A program made the translations under genes and the position numbers. The notes below the pieces were generated by a model. The model was not told where the DNA came from. It searched no databases and saw nothing but the letters and a program-made list of their open reading frames with translations. From the NCBI RefSeq assembly GCF_014650695.1, contig NZ_BMVL01000012.1, positions 1 through 64,000 on the forward strand: 64,000 nt of DNA, read 5' to 3'. The first letter of the stretch is position 1. Every line of letters begins with the position of its first letter. Source of the stretch: Streptomyces avidinii. GTDB lineage: Bacteria > Actinomycetota > Actinomycetes > Streptomycetales > Streptomycetaceae. This document shows positions 41,234 to 49,139 of this stretch, piece after piece.

Positions 41234-41937
41234 ATGTCCCCCGAGACCGGCACGCTGTGCGGCAGTGAAGTACTCGACAACCCGGTCTGGGCTGCATTGA
41301 CCGGCACGCACCGCGCTTTCGCCGAGTTCGGGCCCGCGGGCATGGCGGCCCGCTACGCGCCGGACACGTCTCCCTTCTCGGCGCTCGCCGATCCGCTGGA
41401 CCCGCGGGCGTGGGCGGACCTGGCAGCGCTGGCGGGCTCCGGGGAAGAGGTCTGGCTGACCGGGCTGCGATCCCGCCGCCGGGGTGGCGGACGCTGATGA
41501 CGGTGGCGGGTGTGCAGCTGGACGGCCGTGCGGTACGGGCCGGGGCCGAGCCGGAAGCGGTCCCGCTGGGGCGCGCCGACGTACCGGAGATGCTGGAGCT
41601 GGTGGGGCTGACCCGGCCGGGCCCGTTCCTGGACCGGACGGTCGAGCTGGGCACGTACCTCGGGATCCGCCACGAGGGCCGGCTGGTGGCGATGGCCGGC
41701 GAGCGGATGCGGCCGGCGGGCTGGTCGGAGATCAGCGCGGTGTGCACCCACCCGGACCACCTGGGCCGGGGACTGGCGGGCCGGCTGGTCCGCGCGGTCG
41801 CGGCGGCGGCCCGCGAGCGCGGGGACAGCCCGTTCCTGCACGCGGCGGCGTCGACCACCGGGGCGATCCGGCTCTACGGGGCGATGGGCTTCACCCTGCG
41901 CCGCAGCCCCGTCTTCCTGGGCCTGCGCACCACTTGA
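41234..41937 (+). pseudogene. GNAT acetyltransferase, interrupted by a frameshift
   Basis: Frame 1 from ATG 41234 encodes a typical start (SEVLDNPVWAALTGTHRAFA, then PFSALADP, EEVWLTGL) and then runs into nonsense (RSRRRGGGR, stop). The second frame picks up at about 41470 with IPPPGWRTLMTVAGVQLDG and continues through a normal GNAT core (ISAVCTHPDHLGRGLAGRLV, then FLHAAASTTGAIRLYGAMGF) to the stop at 41937. Adding one base after CTGCG (41465-41469) restores a single protein of about 234 residues. Either the gene is inactivated or the base is a sequencing error. An acetyl-CoA-dependent N-acetyltransferase of unknown substrate would result. Confidence 0.8.
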
Positions 41938-41994
41938 GCGGGGCCGCCCCGCCCAGGTCGCCCTGGGGGCCCGGCAGGATCCGAAGGAGACGTC

Positions 41995-42450
41995 CTAGGC
42001 AGGGGCGCCGGAGGTGAAGCGGCGCAGTAGCGGGGAGAGGACGAGCACCGACTTGGTGCGTTCCACGAAGGGCTCGCCCGCGATGCGTTCCAGGACCCGC
42101 TCGAAGTGGCGCATGTCGGAGGCGAAGACCTGGACGAGGGCGTCCGCGTCGCCGGTGACGGTCGACGCGGCCACTACCTCGGGGTACCGCTCCAACCCTC
42201 GCCGGATGTCGTCCGGCGAGGTGTTGTGGCGGCAGTAGATCTCGATGAAACCCTCGGTCTCCCAGCCCATGGCGGCGGGGTCCACCCGGACGGTGAAGCC
42301 GGTGATGGCGCCCTCGGCGCGCAGCCGGTCCACGCGCCGCTTGACGGCGGGGGCGGAGAGCCCGACCTCGGAGCCGATGTCCGCGTAGGAACGCCGGGCG
42401 TCCTCGGCGAGGGCGTGCACGATGCGTTCGTCGAGATCGTTCAGTCGCAC
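41995..42450 (-). CDS. Lrp/AsnC-family transcriptional regulator
   Basis: The 151-residue protein has an N-terminal helix-turn-helix (LNDLDERIVHALAEDARRSY, then EVGLSAPAVKRRVDRLRAEG) and a C-terminal RAM ligand-binding domain. The family binds amino acids and often controls neighbouring transport or breakdown genes. It follows the APC permease gene by 10 bases on the same strand, so both are probably on one transcript. GTG 42450 gives the proper N-terminus; a longer frame overlaps the permease gene. Confidence 0.9.
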   Translation of the reverse strand: MRLNDLDERIVHALAEDARRSYADIGSEVGLSAPAVKRRVDRLRAEGAITGFTVRVDPAAMGWETEGFIEIYCRHNTSPDDIRRGLERYPEVVAASTVTGDADALVQVFASDMRHFERVLERIAGEPFVERTKSVLVLSPLLRRFTSGAPA

Positions 42451-42460
42451 TGCGGGTGGA

Positions 42461-43915
42461 TCACTTCTCTGCTGTGGCCAGTCGGGAGCGGCGGATGCCG
42501 TACAGGAAGTAGAACACGAGGCCCGCGACCATCCAGCCACCGAAAACGATCCACGTGGCGGTATCGAGGCTGAACATCATGTAGCCGCAGGCGATGACGC
42601 CGAGGATCGGCGTGATCGGGAACAGCGCCACCTTGAAGGTGCGGGGCATGTCCGGGCGGGTCCTGCGCAGGATGATGACGGCGACGTTGACGAGGCCGAA
42701 GGCGAAGAGCGTGCCGATGCTGGTCGCGTCGGCCAGCTTGCCGAGCGGGATGAAGGCCGCGAGGGCTCCGCAGAAGAGGGAGACGATCACCACGTTGGCG
42801 CGGGGGGCGCCGGTCTTCGGGTTGACCTTGGCGAAGACCTTGGGAACGAGGCCGTCGCGGGACATGGCGAAGAGGATGCGGGTCTGGCCGTAGAGCACGG
42901 CGAAGACGACGGAGGCGATGGCGACGACGGCGCCCGCGGCGAGGACGACACCCCAGAAGGTGTGGCCGGAGACGTCGGTCATGATCTGCGCGAGCGCGGC
43001 CTCGGTGCCCTCGAAGTCCTGCCACGGCATGGCGCCGACGGCGACGAAGGCGACGAGGACGTACAGCACGGTGACGATCAGCAGCGAGAGCATGATCGCG
43101 CGGGGCAGGTCGCGCTTGGGGTTCTTGGCCTCTTCACCGGCGGTGGAGGCGGCGTCGAAGCCGATGTACGAGAAGAACAGCGTGGAGGCGGCGGCGCTGA
43201 TGCCGGTGACGCCGAGCGGGGCGAGCGGGGCGTAGTTGCCGGCCTTGATGCCCATGAAGCCGATGCCGATGAAGAGCAGCAGGGTGACGATCTTCACGCC
43301 GACCATGATCGAGTTGATCCGGGCGCTCTCCTTGGCGCCGCGCATCAGGAAGACCATCGCGAGCAGGACCACGACGAGCGCGGGCAGGTTGATCAGGCCG
43401 CCGTCACCGAGGGGCGCGGAGACCTGCTCGGGGATGGTGATGCCTATCGTCCCGTCGAGCAGCTCGTTGAGGTACTCGCCCCAGCCGACGGCGACCGCCG
43501 CCACGGACACGCCGTACTCCAGGACCAGGCACCAGCCGCAGATCCAGGCGACGAGCTCGCCCATGGTGGCGTAGGAGTAGGAGTACGAGGACCCGGAGAC
43601 CGGGACCGATCCGGCGAGCTCCGCGTAGGAGAGCGCCGAGAACAGGGCGGTCAGACCCGCGATCACGAAGGAGATCGTCACGGCGGGGCCGGCCTTGGGG
43701 GCCGCGGTGCCGAGGACGACGAAGATGCCGGTGCCCAGGGTGGCGCCGATGCTGATCATCGTCAGCTGCCACATGGTGAGCGAGCGGCGCAGCGAACCGC
43801 CCTCGCCCTGGCCGCCCTCGGCGACGAGCTGCTCGACGGGCTTGCGGCGCATCAGCGGGTGGACGGGCCTACTGGGCTCGGACGTGAGCGGTGGCGCCTG
43901 GCCGGTTTCGAGCAC
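42461..43915 (-). CDS. APC-superfamily amino-acid permease, CAT-like
   Basis: The 484-residue protein has about 12-14 helices and typical APC motifs: MISIGATLGTGIFVVLG at helix 1, AELAGSVPVSGSSYSYSYAT at helix 2-3, and FFSYIGFDAASTAGEEAKNP. The sequence is closest in pattern to cationic amino-acid transporters (YfnA/CAT type), which fits the lysine or arginine substrate suggested for the nearby monooxygenase-amidase pair. Start is GTG 43915, with AAAGGAG 6 bases upstream. Confidence 0.92.
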   Translation of the reverse strand: MLETGQAPPLTSEPSRPVHPLMRRKPVEQLVAEGGQGEGGSLRRSLTMWQLTMISIGATLGTGIFVVLGTAAPKAGPAVTISFVIAGLTALFSALSYAELAGSVPVSGSSYSYSYATMGELVAWICGWCLVLEYGVSVAAVAVGWGEYLNELLDGTIGITIPEQVSAPLGDGGLINLPALVVVLLAMVFLMRGAKESARINSIMVGVKIVTLLLFIGIGFMGIKAGNYAPLAPLGVTGISAAASTLFFSYIGFDAASTAGEEAKNPKRDLPRAIMLSLLIVTVLYVLVAFVAVGAMPWQDFEGTEAALAQIMTDVSGHTFWGVVLAAGAVVAIASVVFAVLYGQTRILFAMSRDGLVPKVFAKVNPKTGAPRANVVIVSLFCGALAAFIPLGKLADATSIGTLFAFGLVNVAVIILRRTRPDMPRTFKVALFPITPILGVIACGYMMFSLDTATWIVFGGWMVAGLVFYFLYGIRRSRLATAEK

Positions 43916-44117
43916 GTGTGACTCCTTTGACACTGCGGGTGGGGATAAGGCTTCGACCGCAGCGGTCCGGAGCGGGCGGGCAGGAGCCAGCCTGGGCATG
44001 GGGAACCGCCGAGCAGGCGGTCCACGCCACTCCACGTACAGCGAGTGAGCCTACGAGCTGAGTGATACCGCCCGTAATGCACCATCCTTGCACATTGACG
44101 CACGATCATTGCGCGGA

Positions 44118-44167
44118 TCTGTCACTGACAGTCGTTTGTTGCGTGTGGATGATCGATCGCTGCGCAA
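44118..44167. promoter_or_regulatory. palindromes upstream of the permease gene
   Basis: CTGTCA-C-TGACAG (44118-44130) and GTTGCG-N19-CGCAAC (44137-44167) lie in the gap between the divergent permease gene and the remnant at 44222. The latter pairs TTGCG/CGCAA half-sites, a pattern seen with Lrp/AsnC regulators. They are possible operators of the adjacent regulator. Confidence 0.35.
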
Positions 44168-44221
44168 CCCCGTCCGCGCCCTTTTCTTGACACTTCGTCA
44201 GATCTGCCGCAGCGTGCCGCC

Positions 44222-44708
44222 ATGGACCTGGACGTGCTCTACGAGATCGACGTGCCGAGACCGGGGCCCGGGACCCATCCGCACGGCCGGCGCACCGCCG
44301 AGCAGCGGGCCTACCGGGAGGCCGTCCGGGGGCCCCTCCCGGACGGAGTCCGGGGGAAGATCCGGCTCACCGACCGGGCACCGGGCGTTCCACGCCCATG
44401 GAGCAGGCGGCCTTCGGGGTGGACCGGGAGCGGTCCCGGGAGGACTGGCGCGAGGCGATCGGGATCGTGACCGGAATGTGGCGGGAGGAGTACTTCGAGT
44501 ACGCCTCCGAACGGTTCCGCTTCCCGCGCCGGATGGTGACCCCCAAGCCCGTGCAGGACCCGCACCCCCCCGGCCTGGATGGCGGCCGCCTCCCCCGGCT
44601 CCGCCGAGGTGGCCGGGGCCGCCGGGCTCGGGCTGCTGTCGTTCTCGATCATGCAGCCGCTGGAGGCGATGGCCCGGCAGGTGGCTGCGTACCGGGCGGC
44701 CCTCCCCC
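44222..44708 (+). pseudogene. decayed luciferase-like flavin monooxygenase (LLM class)
   Basis: Three frames each hold a recognisable piece of one protein. MDLDVLYEIDVPRP and EQRAYREAV come from the N-terminus; GTGRSTPMEQAAFGVDRERS and ASERFRFPRRMVTPKPVQ (from about 44385) come from the middle; MAAASPGSAEVAGAAGLG and MQPLEAMARQVAAYRAAL (44579-44700) come from later. About 60-80 codons between the first two pieces are missing, and a run of seven C (about 44563-44570) marks the second shift. LLM-class enzymes oxidise varied substrates with FMNH2. The remnant leads into the SDR gene, its probable former operon partner. Confidence 0.78.
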
Positions 44709-45494
44709 GTGCCGGACTACGCGGCCCTGCACCGCCTCGACGGCCGCCGCATGGTCCTGTTCGGCGCCGGAAACGGCATCGGGCGCCAGAGCGCCCACGC
44801 GCTCGCCGCCGGCGGCGCCCGCGTGCTGTGCGTGGACCTCGACGGGAACCGGGCCGCGGCCGTCGCCGCCCAGACCGGGGGCCTCCCCTATCGCTGCGAC
44901 GTGACCCGTCGCGCCGCCGTGCGCGACCTCTTCCGGGAGGCTCCGGGGCTGCTGGGCGGCCCGGTGGGCGGGGTCGTCGACATCGTCGGCACGGCCCGGT
45001 ACGCGGGGCTGCCCGCGCTGGACGACGCCGGCTGGCACCGGCACTTCGACGTCGTCCTGCGGCACGCCCTGCTCGCCGTGCAGTACGGCGGCGAGGCCGT
45101 CGCGGCCGCCGGGGGCGGCCCGCTGGTCTTCGTGGCCTCCGTCTCCGGGCTGACCGCCGCCCCGCAGCACGCGGCCTACGGGGCCGCGAAGGCCGCCCTG
45201 ATGTCATTGGTGCGCTCCGCGGCGGTGGAACTGGGTCCGCGCGGGGTACGGGTGAACGCGGTGGCACCGGGGGTGGTGTGGACCCCGCGGGTCGCCGCGC
45301 TGCTGGGCACGGAAGGGCGGCGACGCAACGCGGAGAACGCCCCGCTGGGCCGGGTCGCCGAGACCGCGGACATCGCGGCCGCCCTGTACTTCCTTGCCTC
45401 GCCGCTGTCCGCGTACGTCACGGGGCAGACGCTCGTGGTGGACGGCGGGGTCGGCGTGAAGTTCCCGTACCCGATGATCGGAGGCGACCTGTGA
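44709..45494 (+). CDS. short-chain dehydrogenase/reductase
   Basis: The 261-residue protein has a Rossmann motif FGAGNGIGRQ, an acidic residue after the second strand (VLCVDLDGNR, which favours NAD), catalytic Ser in FVASVSG and the YGAAK pair, and ends with YVTGQTLVVDGG. The GTG start at 44709 is doubtful: the DNA just upstream belongs to the decayed monooxygenase, and ATG 44751 would cut off only residues before the Rossmann strand. The stop overlaps the next gene's GTG (GTGA). The substrate may be the former product of the lost monooxygenase. Confidence 0.85.
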   Translation: MPDYAALHRLDGRRMVLFGAGNGIGRQSAHALAAGGARVLCVDLDGNRAAAVAAQTGGLPYRCDVTRRAAVRDLFREAPGLLGGPVGGVVDIVGTARYAGLPALDDAGWHRHFDVVLRHALLAVQYGGEAVAAAGGGPLVFVASVSGLTAAPQHAAYGAAKAALMSLVRSAAVELGPRGVRVNAVAPGVVWTPRVAALLGTEGRRRNAENAPLGRVAETADIAAALYFLASPLSAYVTGQTLVVDGGVGVKFPYPMIGGDL

Positions 45495-46522
45495 TACCAC
45501 CGGGACCGGTGGGCGGCCCTGACGAGCCGTCGCCCTGGCAGGACGCGCAGCCCTTCCTGCGCGGGGTCGCCTGGCTGGACCGCGGCCGTCCGGTGCGTGC
45601 CGACCCGGCCGACACCATGCGGCTGCCCTGGGACACCGGCGAGCGCTCCACCCTGCCCATCGGGGTCCGGCTGGAGTTCACCACCGAGACCGCGCGGGCC
45701 GTGGAGATCCGCTACCGGGCGACCCTGCCCGGCCCCACCGACGCGCTGCGCGACCTGGCGCACGGCTTCGCGCTCTGGGACCGGCACGGGGTGGTCACCG
45801 AGGTGTTCACCGAACCGGCCGCGGAAGCCGTCGTACGGATCGGCCTGGGCGGCGGAAGCGGTCCGTTCACCGTCCACCCGCCCGAGACCCAGTCCCCGCT
45901 GATCCTCGGCCTGCGCGGGATCGGCGGGCCGCTCACCCCGGCGCCGCCCGCCCCGCGCTGGGTGGTGCACGGCGACTCCATCACCGAGGGGTGGTGGTCC
46001 ACCCGCCCCGCGCACGGCTGGCCCGCCGTCACCGGCCGGGCGCTCGGCTGGGACACCGTCAACCTCGGCTACGCCGGCGCCGCTCGCGGTGAACTGACCA
46101 CCGCCGAACAGCTCGCGGGCCTGCCCGCCGATGCCCTGACCCTCGCCTTCGGCACCAACTGCTGGTCCCGGGTGCCCTTTTCGGCGCCCCTGCTGTACGA
46201 AACCACGCGCGCCTTCCTCGAACTGGTCCGCCAGGGCCACCCGCGGACCCCGCTCCTGCTGGTCTCCCCCGTCCTGCGGCCGGACGCCGAGCGCACCCCC
46301 AACAAACTCGGCGCCACGCTGGGCGCCCTGCGCGACGCGATGGAGCGCGCCACCCGGGACCGGATCGCCGCCGGGGACGACCGGCTGGCCGTGCTCCCGG
46401 GCCGTGACCTGCTCGGACCCGAGCACCTGGCGGACGGGCTGCACCCCAACGACAGCGGACACCAGGTGCTCGGCCTCGCTGTGGCCACGGCCCTGCGGCG
46501 CTCCGGGTTCGGCGTGGGGTGA
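45491..46522 (+). CDS. SGNH/GDSL-type hydrolase
   Basis: The 343-residue protein has an N-terminal beta domain (about 1-145) and a C-terminal SGNH hydrolase domain: nucleophile Ser in HGDSITEGWW, Gly in GYAGAARGE, Asn in GTNCWSR, and Asp/His in DGLHPND. This is the layout of carbohydrate- or ester-specific GDSL esterases. No signal peptide is seen, so action in the cytoplasm is likely. The GTG start overlaps the SDR stop by 4 bases, which makes the two a coupled pair. Confidence 0.88.
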   Translation: MIPPGPVGGPDEPSPWQDAQPFLRGVAWLDRGRPVRADPADTMRLPWDTGERSTLPIGVRLEFTTETARAVEIRYRATLPGPTDALRDLAHGFALWDRHGVVTEVFTEPAAEAVVRIGLGGGSGPFTVHPPETQSPLILGLRGIGGPLTPAPPAPRWVVHGDSITEGWWSTRPAHGWPAVTGRALGWDTVNLGYAGAARGELTTAEQLAGLPADALTLAFGTNCWSRVPFSAPLLYETTRAFLELVRQGHPRTPLLLVSPVLRPDAERTPNKLGATLGALRDAMERATRDRIAAGDDRLAVLPGRDLLGPEHLADGLHPNDSGHQVLGLAVATALRRSGFGVG

Positions 46523-46639
46523 GTGAAACAGCCCACACCGGACGGGTTGAACAGATCTCGCCCACCGCGGCGTGTCCTGGGCAGAGTTGACGCCACCCCG
46601 GTGGCGGACGCGAAGGACACCGAAGTGGGAGAGATCAAG

Positions 46640-47599
46640 ATGGGCATCAAGCGCGGAACCACCCTGGCCACGGCCGCGATCGTCGTCGTCCTGGCGGCGA
46701 CGGCCTGCGGCCCGACGGACGACAAGGCCGCAGACACGACCAAGCCGGTCGGGGCCGCCGCCGCCCAGGACTACGGGCAGGCCCCGGCCGCCGCCGACGG
46801 CGCCGCGGGCGCCGCGGGCGCCGCGGGCGCCAAGCCGGCCGGTCAGCTGACCGCCGCCCCCAACGACCAGCTCGGCCAGGTGCTCACCGACAGCGCCGGT
46901 CTCACCCTCTACCGCTTCGACAAGGACACGGCCAAGCCGCCGAAGTCGAACTGCGACGGGGACTGCGCGAAGACCTGGCCGGTCGTCGCCGCGGGCGACG
47001 CCACCGCCGCCGCCGGCATGGACCCGGCGCTGCTGGGCGAGGTCGTGCGCACCGACGGCAGCAAGCAGCTGACGGTGGCCGGCTGGCCCGCGTACCGCTA
47101 CAACAAGGACGCCAAGGCCGGCGACGTCAACGGCCAGGGCGTCGGCGGGGTGTGGTTCGCGTTCGGGCCCGACGGGAAGAAGGCCGCGAAGGCGGAGGCA
47201 GCGGCCCCGGCTCCGGCCGAGGGCGGCGCCGCCGAGGCCGACGGGAAGCTGTCGGTGGCCAAGGACCCCAAGCTGGGCGACCACATCGTCGACGGCAAGG
47301 GCATGACCGTCTACCGGTTCAAGCCGGACACCCAGTGGCCGATGACCTCCAAGTGCGTGGGCGACTGCCTGACCAAGTGGCCGGTCGTCGCGCCGGTGGA
47401 GAAGGCCAAGGACAAGGGGATCGTCGAGAAGAACTACACGGTGCTCAACCGCCCGGACGGCCAGAAGCAGCAGAGCGTCGACTGCTGGCCCGTCTACACC
47501 TTCAGCGGTGACAAGAAGCCCGGTGACATCAACGGCCAGGGCGTGGGCGGCACCTGGTACGCCGTGTCCCCCGACGGCAAGCTCATCACCGTCCAGTAG
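46640..47599 (+). CDS. Lipoprotein_15-repeat lipoprotein, SCO0930-like
   Basis: The 319-residue product has a signal peptide ending in a lipobox-like LAATAC (Cys23), so it is probably anchored outside the membrane. After an Ala/Gly linker, two copies of the secreted repeat found in COG4315/Lipoprotein_15 follow: LTLYRFDKDTAKPPKSNC with CDGDCAKTWPVV, and MTVYRFKPDTQWPMTSKC with CVGDCLTKWPVV. Each contains a CxxDC pair. I recall close relatives named SCO0930-family lipoproteins. A redox or cell-envelope role is guessed only. GGGAGAG precedes the ATG. A strong terminator follows. Confidence 0.82.
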   Translation: MGIKRGTTLATAAIVVVLAATACGPTDDKAADTTKPVGAAAAQDYGQAPAAADGAAGAAGAAGAKPAGQLTAAPNDQLGQVLTDSAGLTLYRFDKDTAKPPKSNCDGDCAKTWPVVAAGDATAAAGMDPALLGEVVRTDGSKQLTVAGWPAYRYNKDAKAGDVNGQGVGGVWFAFGPDGKKAAKAEAAAPAPAEGGAAEADGKLSVAKDPKLGDHIVDGKGMTVYRFKPDTQWPMTSKCVGDCLTKWPVVAPVEKAKDKGIVEKNYTVLNRPDGQKQQSVDCWPVYTFSGDKKPGDINGQGVGGTWYAVSPDGKLITVQ

Positions 47600-47629
47600 T
47601 CCCGGCCACTCCCTCCCCCCACCCCGTTC

Positions 47630-47670
47630 GCGCGGCCCCCGCCCACATCCCCCCTGGGCGGGGGCCGCGC
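47630..47670 (+). terminator. terminator of the lipoprotein gene
   Basis: GCGCGGCCCCCGCCCA pairs perfectly with TGGGCGGGGGCCGCGC over 16 bases around a 9-base loop, followed by CCTTTCC. Confidence 0.85.
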
Positions 47671-47716
47671 CCTTTCCCCGTTCCGCCCGGACGGAGTCCT
47701 CTCTAGACTCGGCCGC

Positions 47717-48550
47717 ATGCTGCGCGTACTGGCCGTCGACGACGAGAAGCCGCTCCTGGAGGAACTCCTCTACCTGCTGCGCTCGGACCCCCGGGTGCGC
47801 AGCGCCGAGGGCGCCTCGGACGCCACCGAGGCCCTGCGCCGGGTCACCCGGGCGCTGGAGTCCGGCCCCGCCGGGGCCGACGGCATCGACGTGGTCTTCC
47901 TGGACATCCACATGGCCGGGCTGACCGGGCTGGACATCGCCCGGCTGCTGGCCGGGTTCGTGCGGCCGCCGCTGATCGTGTTCGTCACCGCCCACGAGGG
48001 TTTCGCCGTGCAGGCCTTCGACCTCAAGGCCGTGGACTACGTACTGAAGCCCGTGCGCCCCGAGCGGCTCGCCGAGGCCGTCCGGCGGGCCTGCGAGCAG
48101 CTGGGCCGCTCCGAGGAGGCCGCGGCGGCCCCGGCGGGGGCCGCCGAGGTCCCGCCGGCGGGCGCGGCGGCGGTGCCGCGCCGCCCGGTCACCGAGGTCA
48201 CGGTCGCCGACCGCGGCGGCGACCAGATCGCCGTCGAACTGGGCGGGGTCACCCGCTTCGTGGCCATCGCGGACATCTCCTACGTCGAGGCACAGGGCGA
48301 CTACGCGCGCCTGCACACCGACGAGGGCAGCCACCTGGTCCGGATCCCGGTGTCCACGCTGGAGGAACGCTGGGCGGCGCGCGGGTTCGTACGCATCCAC
48401 CGCCGGCATCTGGTGGCGCTGGCCCGGATCGACGAGCTGCGGCTGGAGGCCGGGACCACGAGCGTCCGGGTGGGGGCGGCGGAGCTCCAGGTGAGCCGCC
48501 GGCACGCGCGGGAGCTGCGGGATCTTCTGATGCGGCAGGCGACCGGCTGA
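47717..48550 (+). CDS. LytTR-family response regulator
   Basis: The receiver domain (residues 1-125) has the acidic pocket VDDEKP, phospho-accepting Asp63 in VVFLDIHM, and Lys in YVLKPV. After an Ala/Pro linker comes a LytTR DNA-binding domain (about 165-275, with YVEAQGDYARLHT and FVRIHRRHLV). Such regulators pair with LytS-type kinases, and one is encoded at 50867. TAGACT (47704-47709) lies 7 bases before the ATG, so the mRNA is probably leaderless. Length is 277 aa. Confidence 0.93.
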   Translation: MLRVLAVDDEKPLLEELLYLLRSDPRVRSAEGASDATEALRRVTRALESGPAGADGIDVVFLDIHMAGLTGLDIARLLAGFVRPPLIVFVTAHEGFAVQAFDLKAVDYVLKPVRPERLAEAVRRACEQLGRSEEAAAAPAGAAEVPPAGAAAVPRRPVTEVTVADRGGDQIAVELGGVTRFVAIADISYVEAQGDYARLHTDEGSHLVRIPVSTLEERWAARGFVRIHRRHLVALARIDELRLEAGTTSVRVGAAELQVSRRHARELRDLLMRQATG

Positions 48551-48758
48551 AACCGGCAGCCGCACGGGCGCCGTGCGCCGCCCGCCGCCCGCCTCGTGCC
48601 CTTCGCCCGCGACCGTCCGGCGCTGGGCGGCGCCGTTCGTCGCGCCGGGAGGGGCGTACGGCGATCCGCCGGAGCCGTCGGCCGCACCGCTCGTCCGATC
48701 GGCCCTCCGGGGTCGTGGCTCCTGCGTATCGTGGATCTTCCGGCGCGGGAGGAGCGAG

Positions 48759-49034
48759 ATGTCCGAGATCCAGGCGCTGGTCGACGCCCTGAGCGGGCTG
48801 CCCCGCGCCCGGCCCGCCGGACCCGCCGAGGCCGAGGTGCTGCTGGCCCGGCTGCGCAGTGCCGCCGCCCGCTGGGCCGATGTCCTGTACGAGGCCCGCG
48901 AGGGGGTCCGCGAGCAGGTGCCGCCGCGCGCGGAGGCCGCCCTGACGCTGGCCTTCCGGCGCGCGGAGGAGTCGTACGTGGAGCTGGAGATCGCCCTGCG
49001 TGACTGCGCGGAGCACCGCGACCCGGCGCTGTGA
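48759..49034 (+). CDS. hypothetical protein, 91 aa
   Basis: This small, Ala- and Glu-rich protein is predicted to be all helical (LLARLRSAAARWADVLYEAR, then EESYVELEIALRDCAEHRD). A strong site, GGAGGAGCG, precedes ATG 48759. It sits between the response regulator and the symporter gene, all rightward, so it might take part in that circuit. No known family is recognised. The 208 bases before it hold no feature I can name. Confidence 0.6.
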   Translation: MSEIQALVDALSGLPRARPAGPAEAEVLLARLRSAAARWADVLYEAREGVREQVPPRAEAALTLAFRRAEESYVELEIALRDCAEHRDPAL

Positions 49035-49139
49035 CCCGCTCTCCGGCGGGTCCGGTGGGCGGTCCGAATCGGACCTGTCGCCCGGTCAGGGGGCGTGCAT
49101 AGACTCCGGACACCCCTCCCCCTGCCGAAGGACCGACCG

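Noticed and set aside
41465..41475. Programmed ribosomal frameshift in the GNAT gene
   Set aside because: No slippery heptamer or downstream pseudoknot is visible; a lost base or sequencing error is simpler.
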